NCBI RefSeq assembly: GCF_024171565.1
Contig: NZ_JALJZZ010000003.1
Span: forward strand, 124,001-188,000
Source: Okibacterium sp. HSC-33S16
GTDB lineage: Bacteria > Actinomycetota > Actinomycetes > Actinomycetales > Microbacteriaceae
DNA length: 64,000 nucleotides
Reading direction: 5' to 3'
Numbering within the stretch: the stretch's first letter is position 1; every line of letters starts with the position of its first letter. Shown here piece after piece: positions 18,259-25,451 of the stretch. Under the pieces are notes generated by a model, which was not told where the DNA came from, did no database searches, and saw only the letters and a list, made by a program, of their open reading frames with translations. Made by a program: the position numbers and the translations under genes.

Positions 18259-18867
18259 ATGCGCTGGGACAGCCTCTTCGACGACCTCGAAAGTCAGCTT
18301 GAGCATGAGCTGCATTCCGATGAAAACGACCTGCGCGCCGAAGAGTACCGGCACCGCCTCGGTCGGTTGAGTCTGCGGGAGCGCATCGCGACTTTTAGCA
18401 GCCAGGAACGCAACAAGCGGGAGCGGGTCGCCCTCGAACTCGTCACGGGTGAAACCATTGTGGTCGTCCCGCAAACCTTCGGGCGTGACTGGTTGTCAGC
18501 TGATCTCGTGACAGCGGGAGAGCAAGCCGGCGCCGTGCTGGTGCTCATGGACGCCGTCGCGGCGGTCCTCGTTCCCAAGCCCATGGTCACCCGCAGTCTC
18601 GAGGTGCCCGAGGTGGCAGACAATGAACCCCGGCTGACCGATCGAATCGGAATCGCCTTTGCTCTCCGCGACCTGTGCCGCCGGCGCGCATTTGTCTCCG
18701 TTCATTGTGTTTCCGCGGTATCTGCCGTGCATTCCGGCACTATCGACCGCGTGGGGCGCGACCATTTCGATCTCGCCGTGCATGAAGCGGGGGTCGCCCG
18801 CCGCGAGCGCAACGTGGCGCACGAGCGGCTGGTGCCGTTCAGCCAACTGGCGTATCTCCGGCTCTGA
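18259..18867 (+). CDS. Conserved actinobacterial protein of unknown function
   Basis: 202 residues, not recognised. It begins with an acidic helix-forming segment (SLFDDLESQLEHELHSDENDLRAEEYRHRL), followed by an Arg-rich stretch SLRERIATF and a predicted beta-rich domain with VALELVTGETIVVVPQTFGRDWLSADL and HCVSAVSAVHSGTIDRVGRDHFDLAVHEA, the latter with the rhythm of an Sm-like or PRC-barrel fold (quoted in part: GTIDRVGRDHFDLAV). No signal peptide or membrane segment. Tail-to-tail with the HTH gene (3 bp gap). A DnaA box sits in its promoter. Confidence 0.7.
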   Translation: MRWDSLFDDLESQLEHELHSDENDLRAEEYRHRLGRLSLRERIATFSSQERNKRERVALELVTGETIVVVPQTFGRDWLSADLVTAGEQAGAVLVLMDAVAAVLVPKPMVTRSLEVPEVADNEPRLTDRIGIAFALRDLCRRRAFVSVHCVSAVSAVHSGTIDRVGRDHFDLAVHEAGVARRERNVAHERLVPFSQLAYLRL

Positions 18868-18870
18868 GCA

Positions 18871-19158
18871 TCAATCCCGCTGCGGTCGAATGATCGTCCC
18901 GCGCGCGATCTCGGGAAGACTGGCGATGTCAGACTCCTGCCACAGGCTCATTCGTCGCGCCTCTTCGTACTTCCCGGCAATGTACGCCTCGAGCTGGGCG
19001 CGTTCGATGCGCCACCGACCGGGAGCTCCGACACTAATCGCGGGAAGCTCTGCAGTGCGGATCAACTCGGTCACCTCTACAGGCGAGATGTTGAGGATGT
19101 CCGCGGCGTCGGCGACGGTCAGGAATCGTCCGACGGAGTCTGAAGAGACCGTGTCCAT
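18871..19158 (-). CDS. Excisionase-type (MerR-like) helix-turn-helix protein
   Basis: 95 residues. The core FLTVADAADILNISPVEVTELIRTAELPAISVG... is the winged HTH of the excisionase/BldC-like family, ending with GRWRIERAQLEAYIAG (residues ~12-62). No integrase or phage gene is nearby, so it is more likely a chromosomal DNA-binding regulator or nucleoid protein than a true Xis. The ATG at 19158 is chosen because CATAAT lies exactly 6 nt before it; a start 141 bp further upstream would read through the DnaA-box promoter region. Confidence 0.8.
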   Translation of the reverse strand: MDTVSSDSVGRFLTVADAADILNISPVEVTELIRTAELPAISVGAPGRWRIERAQLEAYIAGKYEEARRMSLWQESDIASLPEIARGTIIRPQRD

Positions 19159-19164
19159 ACGTCG

Positions 19165-19170
19165 ATTATG
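19165..19170 (-). promoter_or_regulatory. -10 hexamer CATAAT for the HTH gene
   Basis: Six nt before the ATG at 19158; one mismatch to TATAAT. Confidence 0.4.
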
Positions 19171-19197
19171 AGGGTCTGTTCCGGGAACAAACGATCC

Positions 19198-19206
19198 TGT
19201 GGATAA
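19198..19206 (-). promoter_or_regulatory. Second perfect DnaA box TTATCCACA
   Basis: Lies between the divergent HTH and SAF genes. It is followed at 19209-19228 by the inverted repeat TTTTCG-N8-CGAAAA, so the 128-bp intergenic region looks like a control region. Confidence 0.6.
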
Positions 19207-19208
19207 CT

Positions 19209-19228
19209 TTTTCGTGTCGTCGCGAAAA
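19209..19228. repeat. Inverted repeat TTTTCG-N8-CGAAAA beside the DnaA box
   Basis: Perfect 6-bp arms, 2 bp downstream of the DnaA box. Possible operator for the neighbouring HTH protein; no direct evidence. Confidence 0.35.
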
Positions 19229-19286
19229 TTGGCACGATGGGATCCGACGCGAACCCCGCGTCTTTGTCTGCTCGTCCGGAGGAGCC

Positions 19287-19913
19287 ATGGACCCGTCACC
19301 CGCTTCAGCCGGCCCGCGAGTGCGACCGCGGTTCGATCCGCGCTTCGCCGTGGGCGTCGCCCTCATACTCGTGTCCATCGTGGGCGTGTGGCTCGTCGTC
19401 CAGGCCGCCGACCGATCGACACCGGTCTACCTTGCCCGCACGACCCTCAGTGTTGGCGACGTCGTGCGAGGCGGCGACCTCACGCTTGCTCACGTTCGAC
19501 TCGGCGAAGTCGACACGCGGTACGTCACCGACGGCGGCATTCCCGACGACGGGCTCGTGGTCACCCGCACGGTATTGAAGGGCGAACTCGTGCCCCAGTC
19601 GGCTGTCGCGACGGATGCCACGGTCAATGTGAGTCCCTTAGTGCTGGGTTCGACCTCAACCCTGCCCGAATCGGTTGAGGCCGGTTCCCTCATTGATGTC
19701 TGGTCGGCACAGGTCCAGGAGGACGGCACCTTCGCTCCACCCGTTGTTCTCGTCGCGGGTGCCTCGGTCGTGAGAGTCATCGAGCAGCAGGGTCTCGTCG
19801 CCGCAGGGGGACAGGACGTCGAGGTGCTCGTGCCGAAAGGGAAAGTCGCGTCGGTGCTCGCTGCGCTGGCCGCCGGTGACGCCATCTCGGTTGTCCCCGC
19901 GTCGGGTCGGTGA
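19287..19913 (+). CDS. SAF-domain membrane-anchored protein (CpaB-like)
   Basis: 208 residues with GGAGGA just before the ATG. A short cytoplasmic N terminus is followed by one transmembrane helix (residues ~22-43) and a SAF domain (YLARTTLSVGDVVRGGDL...; residues ~50-110), then a beta-rich tail ending SVVPASGR. CpaB proteins of Tad/Flp pilus systems have this layout, but no other pilus gene is present. It overlaps the following ATPase gene by 4 bp, so the two proteins probably work together. Confidence 0.75.
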   Translation: MDPSPASAGPRVRPRFDPRFAVGVALILVSIVGVWLVVQAADRSTPVYLARTTLSVGDVVRGGDLTLAHVRLGEVDTRYVTDGGIPDDGLVVTRTVLKGELVPQSAVATDATVNVSPLVLGSTSTLPESVEAGSLIDVWSAQVQEDGTFAPPVVLVAGASVVRVIEQQGLVAAGGQDVEVLVPKGKVASVLAALAAGDAISVVPASGR

Positions 19914-21154
19914 GCGGGATGGTCGCACTCGCTCTGGCCATCGACGGGAACACCGAAGACCGGGTGCTCCCGGCGCTCATCGAGCGTGGGCACACTGTTG
20001 CCGTCCGCATCGGCGACCACGCCGACCCGATTGCCGTTCTCACGGACGCCGCAGCCACCGCCCTTCTGGTCTCGGCCGAACCCGATCGGCTCACGCACGC
20101 GCTCTTGTCCTGGTGCGACGATCACGGCATTCGGGTGGTTGCGTTCGCTGCAACCGAAGCGGCCGTCCGGAACGGGCAGGCGCTGCACCTGCGCGAAGTG
20201 CTCCCTGACGACGCTTCGATTGATGACATCGAGTCTCTCCTTCGCGGCGGCCTGCCGGAGCCGGATCCGGTGCGCTCCGGTCCCGGGCGCATCATCTCGG
20301 TGTGGGGTCCGGCGGGCGCTCCAGGGCGCACAACGCTGGCCATCACCCTCGCTACCGAATTGGCCGCGTCGGGCCGGGTGGTTGCGCTCCTCGACGCCGA
20401 CACCTACGCGGCATCGATCGCTCCAGCGCTGGGCATGCTCGACGAGTCACCCGGGTTCGCTGCGGCCTGCCGACTCGCAGGGCAGGACGGCCTCAGCACG
20501 GCGGAGCTGGAGCGAGTGAGCCAGCCGTACCCGGTACGCGGGGGCGCGCTCCACGTCCTCACCGGCATCTCCCGGTCCTATCGCTGGCCCGAGCTGAGCG
20601 GAGAACGGGTTCGACGTACCCTCGACGCCTGCCGCGTTTGGGCCGATTACGTCGTCGTCGACACCGGCTTCAGTCTCGAGAATGACGAGGAAATTTCCAG
20701 CGATCTGTTCGCACCCCGGCGCAACGCCGCGACATTAGCCTGCCTCGACGCGGCAGACGAGATCTTCGCGGTCGGCGCCGCCGATCCCATCAGTCTCGCG
20801 CGGTACCTGCGGGCGCATGCCGATCTCCTCGAGCGCGCTGGCGGTGTGCCGGTCACCACGGTCATCAACAAGGTGCGCCCCGGAGCAATCGGGCTCAATC
20901 CGTCGGGGCAGGTCAAGGCAACACTGCAGCGGTTCGGCGGCATCGGCGAGCCCGTCCTTCTTCCGTACGATGAGAAGGGAACGGATGCCGCGCTGCTCGC
21001 GGGCAAATCCATCCGAGACGTCAGCCCGAAATCGCCGCTGCTCATCGCGGTGCATCGGTTGGCGCGTGACCACATCCTGCCGCCGCCTGAGCGACCGGCC
21101 TCTCGCCGGTCGCGGCGGCGGGCCACGGCACTCGCCCGCGCCACCGCGGTGTGA
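19910..21154 (+). CDS. CpaE/MinD-like P-loop protein with a degenerate P-loop
   Basis: 414 residues. An N-terminal receiver-like region (residues 1-110) precedes a ParA/MinD fold. The deviant Walker A, normally KGGVGKTT, reads AGAPGRTT near residue 137: the signature lysine is Ala and the Walker lysine is Arg. Other ParA elements remain (VALLDADTYAASIAPALG; DYVVVDTG). CpaE proteins guide Tad-pilus assembly; here the pair with the SAF protein stands alone. The tail is Arg/Ala-rich (SRRSRRRATALARA). It may bind nucleotide weakly or act as a positional scaffold. Confidence 0.75.
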   Translation: MSGMVALALAIDGNTEDRVLPALIERGHTVAVRIGDHADPIAVLTDAAATALLVSAEPDRLTHALLSWCDDHGIRVVAFAATEAAVRNGQALHLREVLPDDASIDDIESLLRGGLPEPDPVRSGPGRIISVWGPAGAPGRTTLAITLATELAASGRVVALLDADTYAASIAPALGMLDESPGFAAACRLAGQDGLSTAELERVSQPYPVRGGALHVLTGISRSYRWPELSGERVRRTLDACRVWADYVVVDTGFSLENDEEISSDLFAPRRNAATLACLDAADEIFAVGAADPISLARYLRAHADLLERAGGVPVTTVINKVRPGAIGLNPSGQVKATLQRFGGIGEPVLLPYDEKGTDAALLAGKSIRDVSPKSPLLIAVHRLARDHILPPPERPASRRSRRRATALARATAV

Positions 21155-21218
21155 GACAGGGAATCCGGGTCCCTTATACACGATCGTCACACCGGCGGGA
21201 GCGCCTCAGCGGCCCGCT

Positions 21219-21224
21219 TAGACT
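21219..21224 (+). promoter_or_regulatory. -10 hexamer TAGACT for pdtaS
   Basis: Six nt before the ATG at 21231. Confidence 0.5.
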
Positions 21225-21230
21225 GGACAA

Positions 21231-22724
21231 ATGTCAACGCTCAGTGACCTCGTTCTCGCCCAGGGGCGCTCCAGTGAAGCCGATGTCGACTGGCTGCACA
21301 TGCTCGTCGGCGACGCCCAGCTGCTCGCCGACCTCGCTTTTGCCGACATCGTGCTGTGGGTTCCGGCGAAGGACGGCGGATTCATTTCGGTGTCACACCA
21401 CCGCCCCTCGAGCGCGGCAACACTGTTTTACCGCGACTTCGTCGGCCAGCCGATCAAGGCCCAGTGGCGAGCACAGGTGAGCGACGCCTTCGAGAACGCG
21501 CGCATCGCCGATTCCACCGCACCGGACTGGTACGAAGAGACCCCGACCCGGGTGCGTGCGGTTCCGGTGCTGCGCCGCCTGGGCTCCACCTCACCCGAGA
21601 ACACGCCGATGCCCATCGCCGTCCTCACCCGGCACACGAACCTTGGCGAGGCCCGCACGCCGAGCCGCCAGGAACTCACCTTCAACGAGTGCGCAGATGA
21701 CCTCTTCGAGATGGTCGCGACCGGTGACTTCCCTGACGTTTCCGCTCCCACCGGCCCGCGCCGCGGCGCACCCCGCGCCTCCGACGGGCTCATCCGGCTC
21801 GACGTCGACGGCGTCACGACGTTCGCGAGCCCAAACGCCCTCTCCGCGTTCAACCGCATGGGATTTGCCGACGAGCTCGAGGGTGAGATGCTCGCCGAGG
21901 TCACCACCCAGATCCTCCCCGGCAAGCAGGTCATTGACGAGTCGCTTCCACTCGTCGTTACCGGCCGCGCGCCGTGGCGCACCGACATCGAGGCCCGCGG
22001 GGTCACCGTGTCGCTTCGCGCCATTCCGCTGCGCCACCGCGGGGAACGCGCCGGAGCGATTGTGCTCTGTCGCGACGTGTCGGAACTGCGTCACCAGGAG
22101 CGCGAGCTCATCACCAAGGACGCGACCATCCGGGAGATTCACCACCGGGTGAAGAACAACCTGCAGACGGTGGCGTCGCTCTTGCGCATCCAGGCTCGCC
22201 GTGCGCACAACGACGAAGCTCGCGAGGCACTCTCCCAGGCCATGCGCCGTGTCGCGGCGATCGCGGTCGTGCACGACACGCTCTCGGAGGGGCTCACCCA
22301 GGACGTCAACTTCGACGAGGTCTTCGAGCGTGTGCTCATGCTCATCGCGGAGGTGGCGTCGAGCCACAACACCACGGTTCACCCGCACAAGACCGGCGAG
22401 TTCGGCGTCCTGCCGAGTGCATACGCCACTCCGCTCGCGCTCGCGCTCACCGAGCTGGTCACCAACGCGGTCGAGCACGGACTGGCCGGGCGCGACGGCG
22501 AAGTCGAGATCGTGGCCGATCGCTCCGGCGACCAGCTCACTGTTCTCGTCCGAGACAACGGCGTCGGGCTGCAGGAGGGCAAGGTCGGTGCCGGGCTCGG
22601 CACCCAGATCGTCCGCACGCTCATCCAGGGCGAGTTGAGCGGCACGATCGACTGGCACACCGTGGTTGGGTCGGGAACGGAAGTGACAATCGAGGTGCCG
22701 CTTCGTTGGATTTCGCGGACATAG
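21231..22724 (+). CDS. pdtaS: Cytosolic sensor histidine kinase PdtaS
   Basis: 497 residues, no membrane segment. A GAF-like N-terminal domain (about residues 1-150), a PAS domain (180-285), then a HisKA_2 box EIHHRVKNNLQTVASLLRI with the acceptor His at 304/305, and an HATPase domain (LTELVTNAVEHG, DNGVGL). This is the architecture of PdtaS (Rv3220c), which phosphorylates an ANTAR-type antiterminator PdtaR; no pdtaR is in the window. As in M. tuberculosis it faces whiB1, with a strong shared terminator between. Confidence 0.92.
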   Translation: MSTLSDLVLAQGRSSEADVDWLHMLVGDAQLLADLAFADIVLWVPAKDGGFISVSHHRPSSAATLFYRDFVGQPIKAQWRAQVSDAFENARIADSTAPDWYEETPTRVRAVPVLRRLGSTSPENTPMPIAVLTRHTNLGEARTPSRQELTFNECADDLFEMVATGDFPDVSAPTGPRRGAPRASDGLIRLDVDGVTTFASPNALSAFNRMGFADELEGEMLAEVTTQILPGKQVIDESLPLVVTGRAPWRTDIEARGVTVSLRAIPLRHRGERAGAIVLCRDVSELRHQERELITKDATIREIHHRVKNNLQTVASLLRIQARRAHNDEAREALSQAMRRVAAIAVVHDTLSEGLTQDVNFDEVFERVLMLIAEVASSHNTTVHPHKTGEFGVLPSAYATPLALALTELVTNAVEHGLAGRDGEVEIVADRSGDQLTVLVRDNGVGLQEGKVGAGLGTQIVRTLIQGELSGTIDWHTVVGSGTEVTIEVPLRWISRT

Positions 22725-22790
22725 CATCCGCTCGCCTGATGAGTTCAGGGAGAGATTCTGGGCTCGTCAGGGCCAACCGGGCACACAAAA

Positions 22791-22828
22791 GATCGTTGCC
22801 CGCCTCCACGGGAGGGCGGGCAACGATC
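22791..22828. terminator. Bidirectional terminator between pdtaS and whiB1
   Basis: A 14-bp perfect stem GATCGTTGCCCGCC / GGCGGGCAACGATC with a 10-nt loop between convergent genes. Confidence 0.85.
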
Positions 22829-22845
22829 GGGTGCTGTGTCTCGGG

Positions 22846-23094
22846 TTAGGACGCGCGACGCGCACGAGCAGCGCGACGCTTGAGGGCGCGGCGCTCGTCT
22901 TCGGAAAGTCCACCCCAGACGCCCGAATCCTGGCCGGTCTCGAGGGCGTACTGCAAGCAGATCTCAGTGACGGTGCACCGACCGCACACGGCTTTCGCCT
23001 TGTCGATCTGGTCGACGGCCGGCCCCGTGTTTCCTACCGGAAAGAAAAGTTCCGGGTCTGCAGTGAGGCAAGCGGCTTTGTCGCGCCAGTCCAT
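22846..23094 (-). CDS. whiB1: WhiB1-type iron-sulfur transcription factor
   Basis: 82 residues. Cys9, Cys37, Cys40 and Cys46 (ACL, VCGRC, EIC) ligate a [4Fe-4S] cluster, followed by the GVWGGLSEDERR turn and a basic KRRAARARRAS tail for DNA binding. Cysteine positions match M. tuberculosis WhiB1, an essential nitric-oxide-responsive regulator that partners SigA. AAGGAG lies 7 nt before the ATG. The 167-bp region up to the divergent gene suggests a sizeable leader. Confidence 0.95.
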   Translation of the reverse strand: MDWRDKAACLTADPELFFPVGNTGPAVDQIDKAKAVCGRCTVTEICLQYALETGQDSGVWGGLSEDERRALKRRAARARRAS

Positions 23095-23223
23095 GGGGAT
23101 GCTCCTTAGAATTGCGGGTAAGCGACCGATATGGTCGAAAATGGGAAACGGGCCCGAGAACTGAGAGGGAGATCTCGCGATGGGATCTGCTCACCTCTTT
23201 GTGAACCGCAGCTTGAGCCTTCA

Positions 23224-23237
23224 TTATGTTCGCATAA
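23224..23237. repeat. Inverted repeat TTATG-TTCG-CATAA between whiB1 and a membrane-protein gene
   Basis: Perfect 5-bp arms around a TTCG core in the divergent region; a candidate operator or part of a promoter. No regulator assigned. Confidence 0.3.
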
Positions 23238-23261
23238 CGGTCGAGCCAAATCAATAGATTT

Positions 23262-23732
23262 GTGGCCGATCTACCTGTGAATAACCTTCCCGACATCAAT
23301 CCGACACACGAGGGGTCTACAATTTCTTCTTTTTCGTCCGATACCCGAGGATCCCTCGCGATTCTCCTGCTCACCGGGATTTTATTCCTGGAGGCCCTCG
23401 CGCTGGTTGCTGTCGTTCTCGTTCTGGTTTTCGACATCGTCACTCAACCGGCGGCGTCGATTGCCAGCGCCATCGCGCTGACGGTGCTCGTGCTGATCGC
23501 CGCGATTTTTGTTTCAGCGGTCGCCGTTGGCATGGCGCGACACTCGCCGTGGACTCGCGGAGCTGCCGTGGTGTGGCAGCTGGTGCAGCTAGCCATCGCG
23601 GTCGGTGCGTTTTCGGGCGCGACAGCTCAACCGGGGTGGGGCTGGGCGATCCTGCTGCCGACGTTGGTGGCGCTGATCCTGCTTTTCACGAAGAGCGTGA
23701 TGGCGACGCTTCGACGCCCTGACATGGAGTAG
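23262..23732 (+). CDS. Small integral membrane protein of unknown function
   Basis: 156 residues (151 if the GTG at 23277 is used). Four transmembrane helices (residues ~30-58, 65-90, 103-123, 126-144) and short polar termini; not recognised beyond being a conserved actinobacterial membrane protein. TAGATT at 23255-23260 could be a -10, which would put the first GTG upstream of the transcript and favour GTG 23277. A TTATTCACA DnaA-box variant (23276-23284, minus strand) overlaps that second start. Confidence 0.65.
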   Translation: MADLPVNNLPDINPTHEGSTISSFSSDTRGSLAILLLTGILFLEALALVAVVLVLVFDIVTQPAASIASAIALTVLVLIAAIFVSAVAVGMARHSPWTRGAAVVWQLVQLAIAVGAFSGATAQPGWGWAILLPTLVALILLFTKSVMATLRRPDME

Positions 23733-23747
23733 AACTTGTTCGTGCCG

Positions 23748-23818
23748 CCGACTGCGCCAGGTTTGTCGGAGTGCGGCAAGAACTTCTGGCGCCTCGGTCA
23801 CACAGCTGACGCAGTCGG
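23748..23818. repeat. Nested inverted repeats in a convergent intergenic gap
   Basis: Outer arms CCGACTGCG (23748-23756) and CGCAGTCGG (23810-23818) are perfect. GCGCCAG (23754-23760) also complements CTGGCGC (starting at 23786) and shares three bases with the outer left arm, so the two helices compete or stack. Possible bidirectional terminator or small structured RNA in the 138-bp gap before bcp. Confidence 0.4.
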
Positions 23819-23870
23819 TGCCCGCACCAGCCCATGAGCGGATGCCACCGGCTCGGTCTTCGAGGACGCC

Positions 23871-24380
23871 TTACGCGATCTTGAGCTTCTTCCGCAGCGA
23901 CGCCACGTGCCCGGTCGCCTTGACGTTGTACAACGCGAGTTCGATGGTGCCGTTCTCGTCGATCACGAAGGTTGAGCGGAGCACACCCGTGATCATCCGT
24001 CCGTAGGAGTTCTTCTCGCCGTATGCCCCATAGGCCTGATGCACGGCGAGGTTCTCGTCACTCAGCAGCGGGAAGGTCAGGGCGTCGCGCTCAGCGAACT
24101 CCCGAAGCTTCGAGGGGGAGTCCTTCGAGATGCCAAGCACCGTGTATCCGGCGCCCTGCAGTGAGCCAAGGCTGTCACGGAAGTCGCACGCCTGCGTGGT
24201 GCAGCCGGGCGTCATGGCGGCGGGGTAGAAGTAGATGATGACCTTCGACCCGGCGAAGTCGGCAAGCGACACCGAGGCGCCCTCGGAGTCGGTGAGCGTG
24301 AACGCCGGAGCGGAGTCGCCGGGAGAGAGCCGAACCGGGGCGTCGGCGGCAGGAGCGTCAGGAGAGGATGAGTTCGTCAT
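23871..24380 (-). CDS. bcp: Thioredoxin-dependent thiol peroxidase Bcp/PrxQ
   Basis: 169 residues. Thioredoxin-fold peroxiredoxin with the peroxidatic Cys in MTPGCTTQACDF (near residue 60) and the second Cys five residues on, the PrxQ resolving position. It reduces hydrogen and organic peroxides using thioredoxin. The -10 TAGGCT 6 nt before the ATG begins with the stop codon of rsgA, so bcp has its own leaderless promoter though it is only 9 bp from rsgA. Confidence 0.93.
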   Translation of the reverse strand: MTNSSSPDAPAADAPVRLSPGDSAPAFTLTDSEGASVSLADFAGSKVIIYFYPAAMTPGCTTQACDFRDSLGSLQGAGYTVLGISKDSPSKLREFAERDALTFPLLSDENLAVHQAYGAYGEKNSYGRMITGVLRSTFVIDENGTIELALYNVKATGHVASLRKKLKIA

Positions 24381-24386
24381 GATCCC

Positions 24387-24392
24387 AGCCTA
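24387..24392 (-). promoter_or_regulatory. -10 hexamer TAGGCT for bcp
   Basis: Six nt before the bcp ATG; its TAG is the rsgA stop codon. Confidence 0.5.
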
Positions 24393-25451
24393 GGCATCTC
24401 TTGTGGCCGCGCGGGTCGCAAAGGTGGTCAGCAGCCGTTGCAAGGAGTCGAGTCGCGCCGGCCCAGTCTCGCCGAGTTCTCCGGCCTCAACGGCCTCCGT
24501 GATGGCGCAATCGGGTGCGTCGGGCAGGTGGGTGCACCCGCGCGGGCACCGCTCGGCGGCCTCGGCGAGGTCGGTGAAGGCCCGGAGGATATTGGCCGGG
24601 TCGATGTGACCGAGCCCGAACGACCGCACCCCAGGAGTGTCGATGACCCAGCCCCTGCCGTTCTCGTTCTCGATGCGGTACGACACCGTCGACGATGAGG
24701 TGTGGCGGCCTCGGCCCGTGACGACGTTGACGTGACCGGTGGCCCGCTGCGCGCTCGGAACCAGGGCGTTGACGAGAGTCGATTTGCCGACACCCGAGTG
24801 ACCGACGAAAACGGTGTCGTGACCGACGAGGGCGTCCGTGATTTCGGCCAGGGGCATCCGGTCGCTTGCACTGGTGAACACCAGCAGATCGAGACCCGCG
24901 AAATTGCGGAGAAAATCGGAGGGATCGGCGAGGTCCGTTTTCGTGATGCACAGAATCGGGCGGATGCCTGCGTCAAGTGCCGCGATCAGGTAACGATCGA
25001 CGAGGCGCTCGCGCGGCTCCGGATCCGCGGCAGCCACAACGACGAGCATCTGGTCGGCGTTGGCAACGATGACGCGCTCAACCTCGTCGGAGTCGTCGGC
25101 ACTGCGGCGAAGAAGAGTGGTGCGCGGGACGATGCGGACGATGCGGGCCAGCGTGCCGGCGTCGCCGGACAGGTCGCCCACGACGTCGACGCGATCACCG
25201 TTGACCACCGCGTGTTTGCGCAGCTCGGAGGCGCGGGACGCCGTGATGCGGTGCTCCTTCTTCGTGCCCTCGTCGAGGAGCACGGTGTACCGGCCCCGGT
25301 CGACCGCGAGGACTCGTGCGGTCTGGGCATCATTGTGCTCGGGCCGGGTTTTGGTCCTCGGCCGGTTGCCCTTGCGGTTGGGGCGGACACGGACACTCGA
25401 CTCGTCGTACTGCGGTTCGTCGTCATCGTCTCCGGTGTCCCACCAGCTCAT
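24390..25451 (-). CDS. rsgA: Ribosome small-subunit-dependent GTPase A
   Basis: 353 residues. An N-terminal OB fold, then a circularly permuted GTPase domain with G4 ITKTDL, G1 GHSGVGKSTLVN and G3 DTPGVRSFG, and a C-terminal zinc knuckle CPRGCTHLPDAPDC. It checks 30S subunit maturation. The start overlaps the aroA stop by 4 bp, so aroA-rsgA is an operon, a conserved actinobacterial pairing. Confidence 0.95.
   Translation of the reverse strand: MSWWDTGDDDDEPQYDESSVRVRPNRKGNRPRTKTRPEHNDAQTARVLAVDRGRYTVLLDEGTKKEHRITASRASELRKHAVVNGDRVDVVGDLSGDAGTLARIVRIVPRTTLLRRSADDSDEVERVIVANADQMLVVVAAADPEPRERLVDRYLIAALDAGIRPILCITKTDLADPSDFLRNFAGLDLLVFTSASDRMPLAEITDALVGHDTVFVGHSGVGKSTLVNALVPSAQRATGHVNVVTGRGRHTSSSTVSYRIENENGRGWVIDTPGVRSFGLGHIDPANILRAFTDLAEAAERCPRGCTHLPDAPDCAITEAVEAGELGETGPARLDSLQRLLTTFATRAATRDA

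Noticed and set aside
19910-21154. Plasmid-type ParA partition system
   Set aside because: No ParB partner or parS-like repeats nearby, and the P-loop is degenerate.
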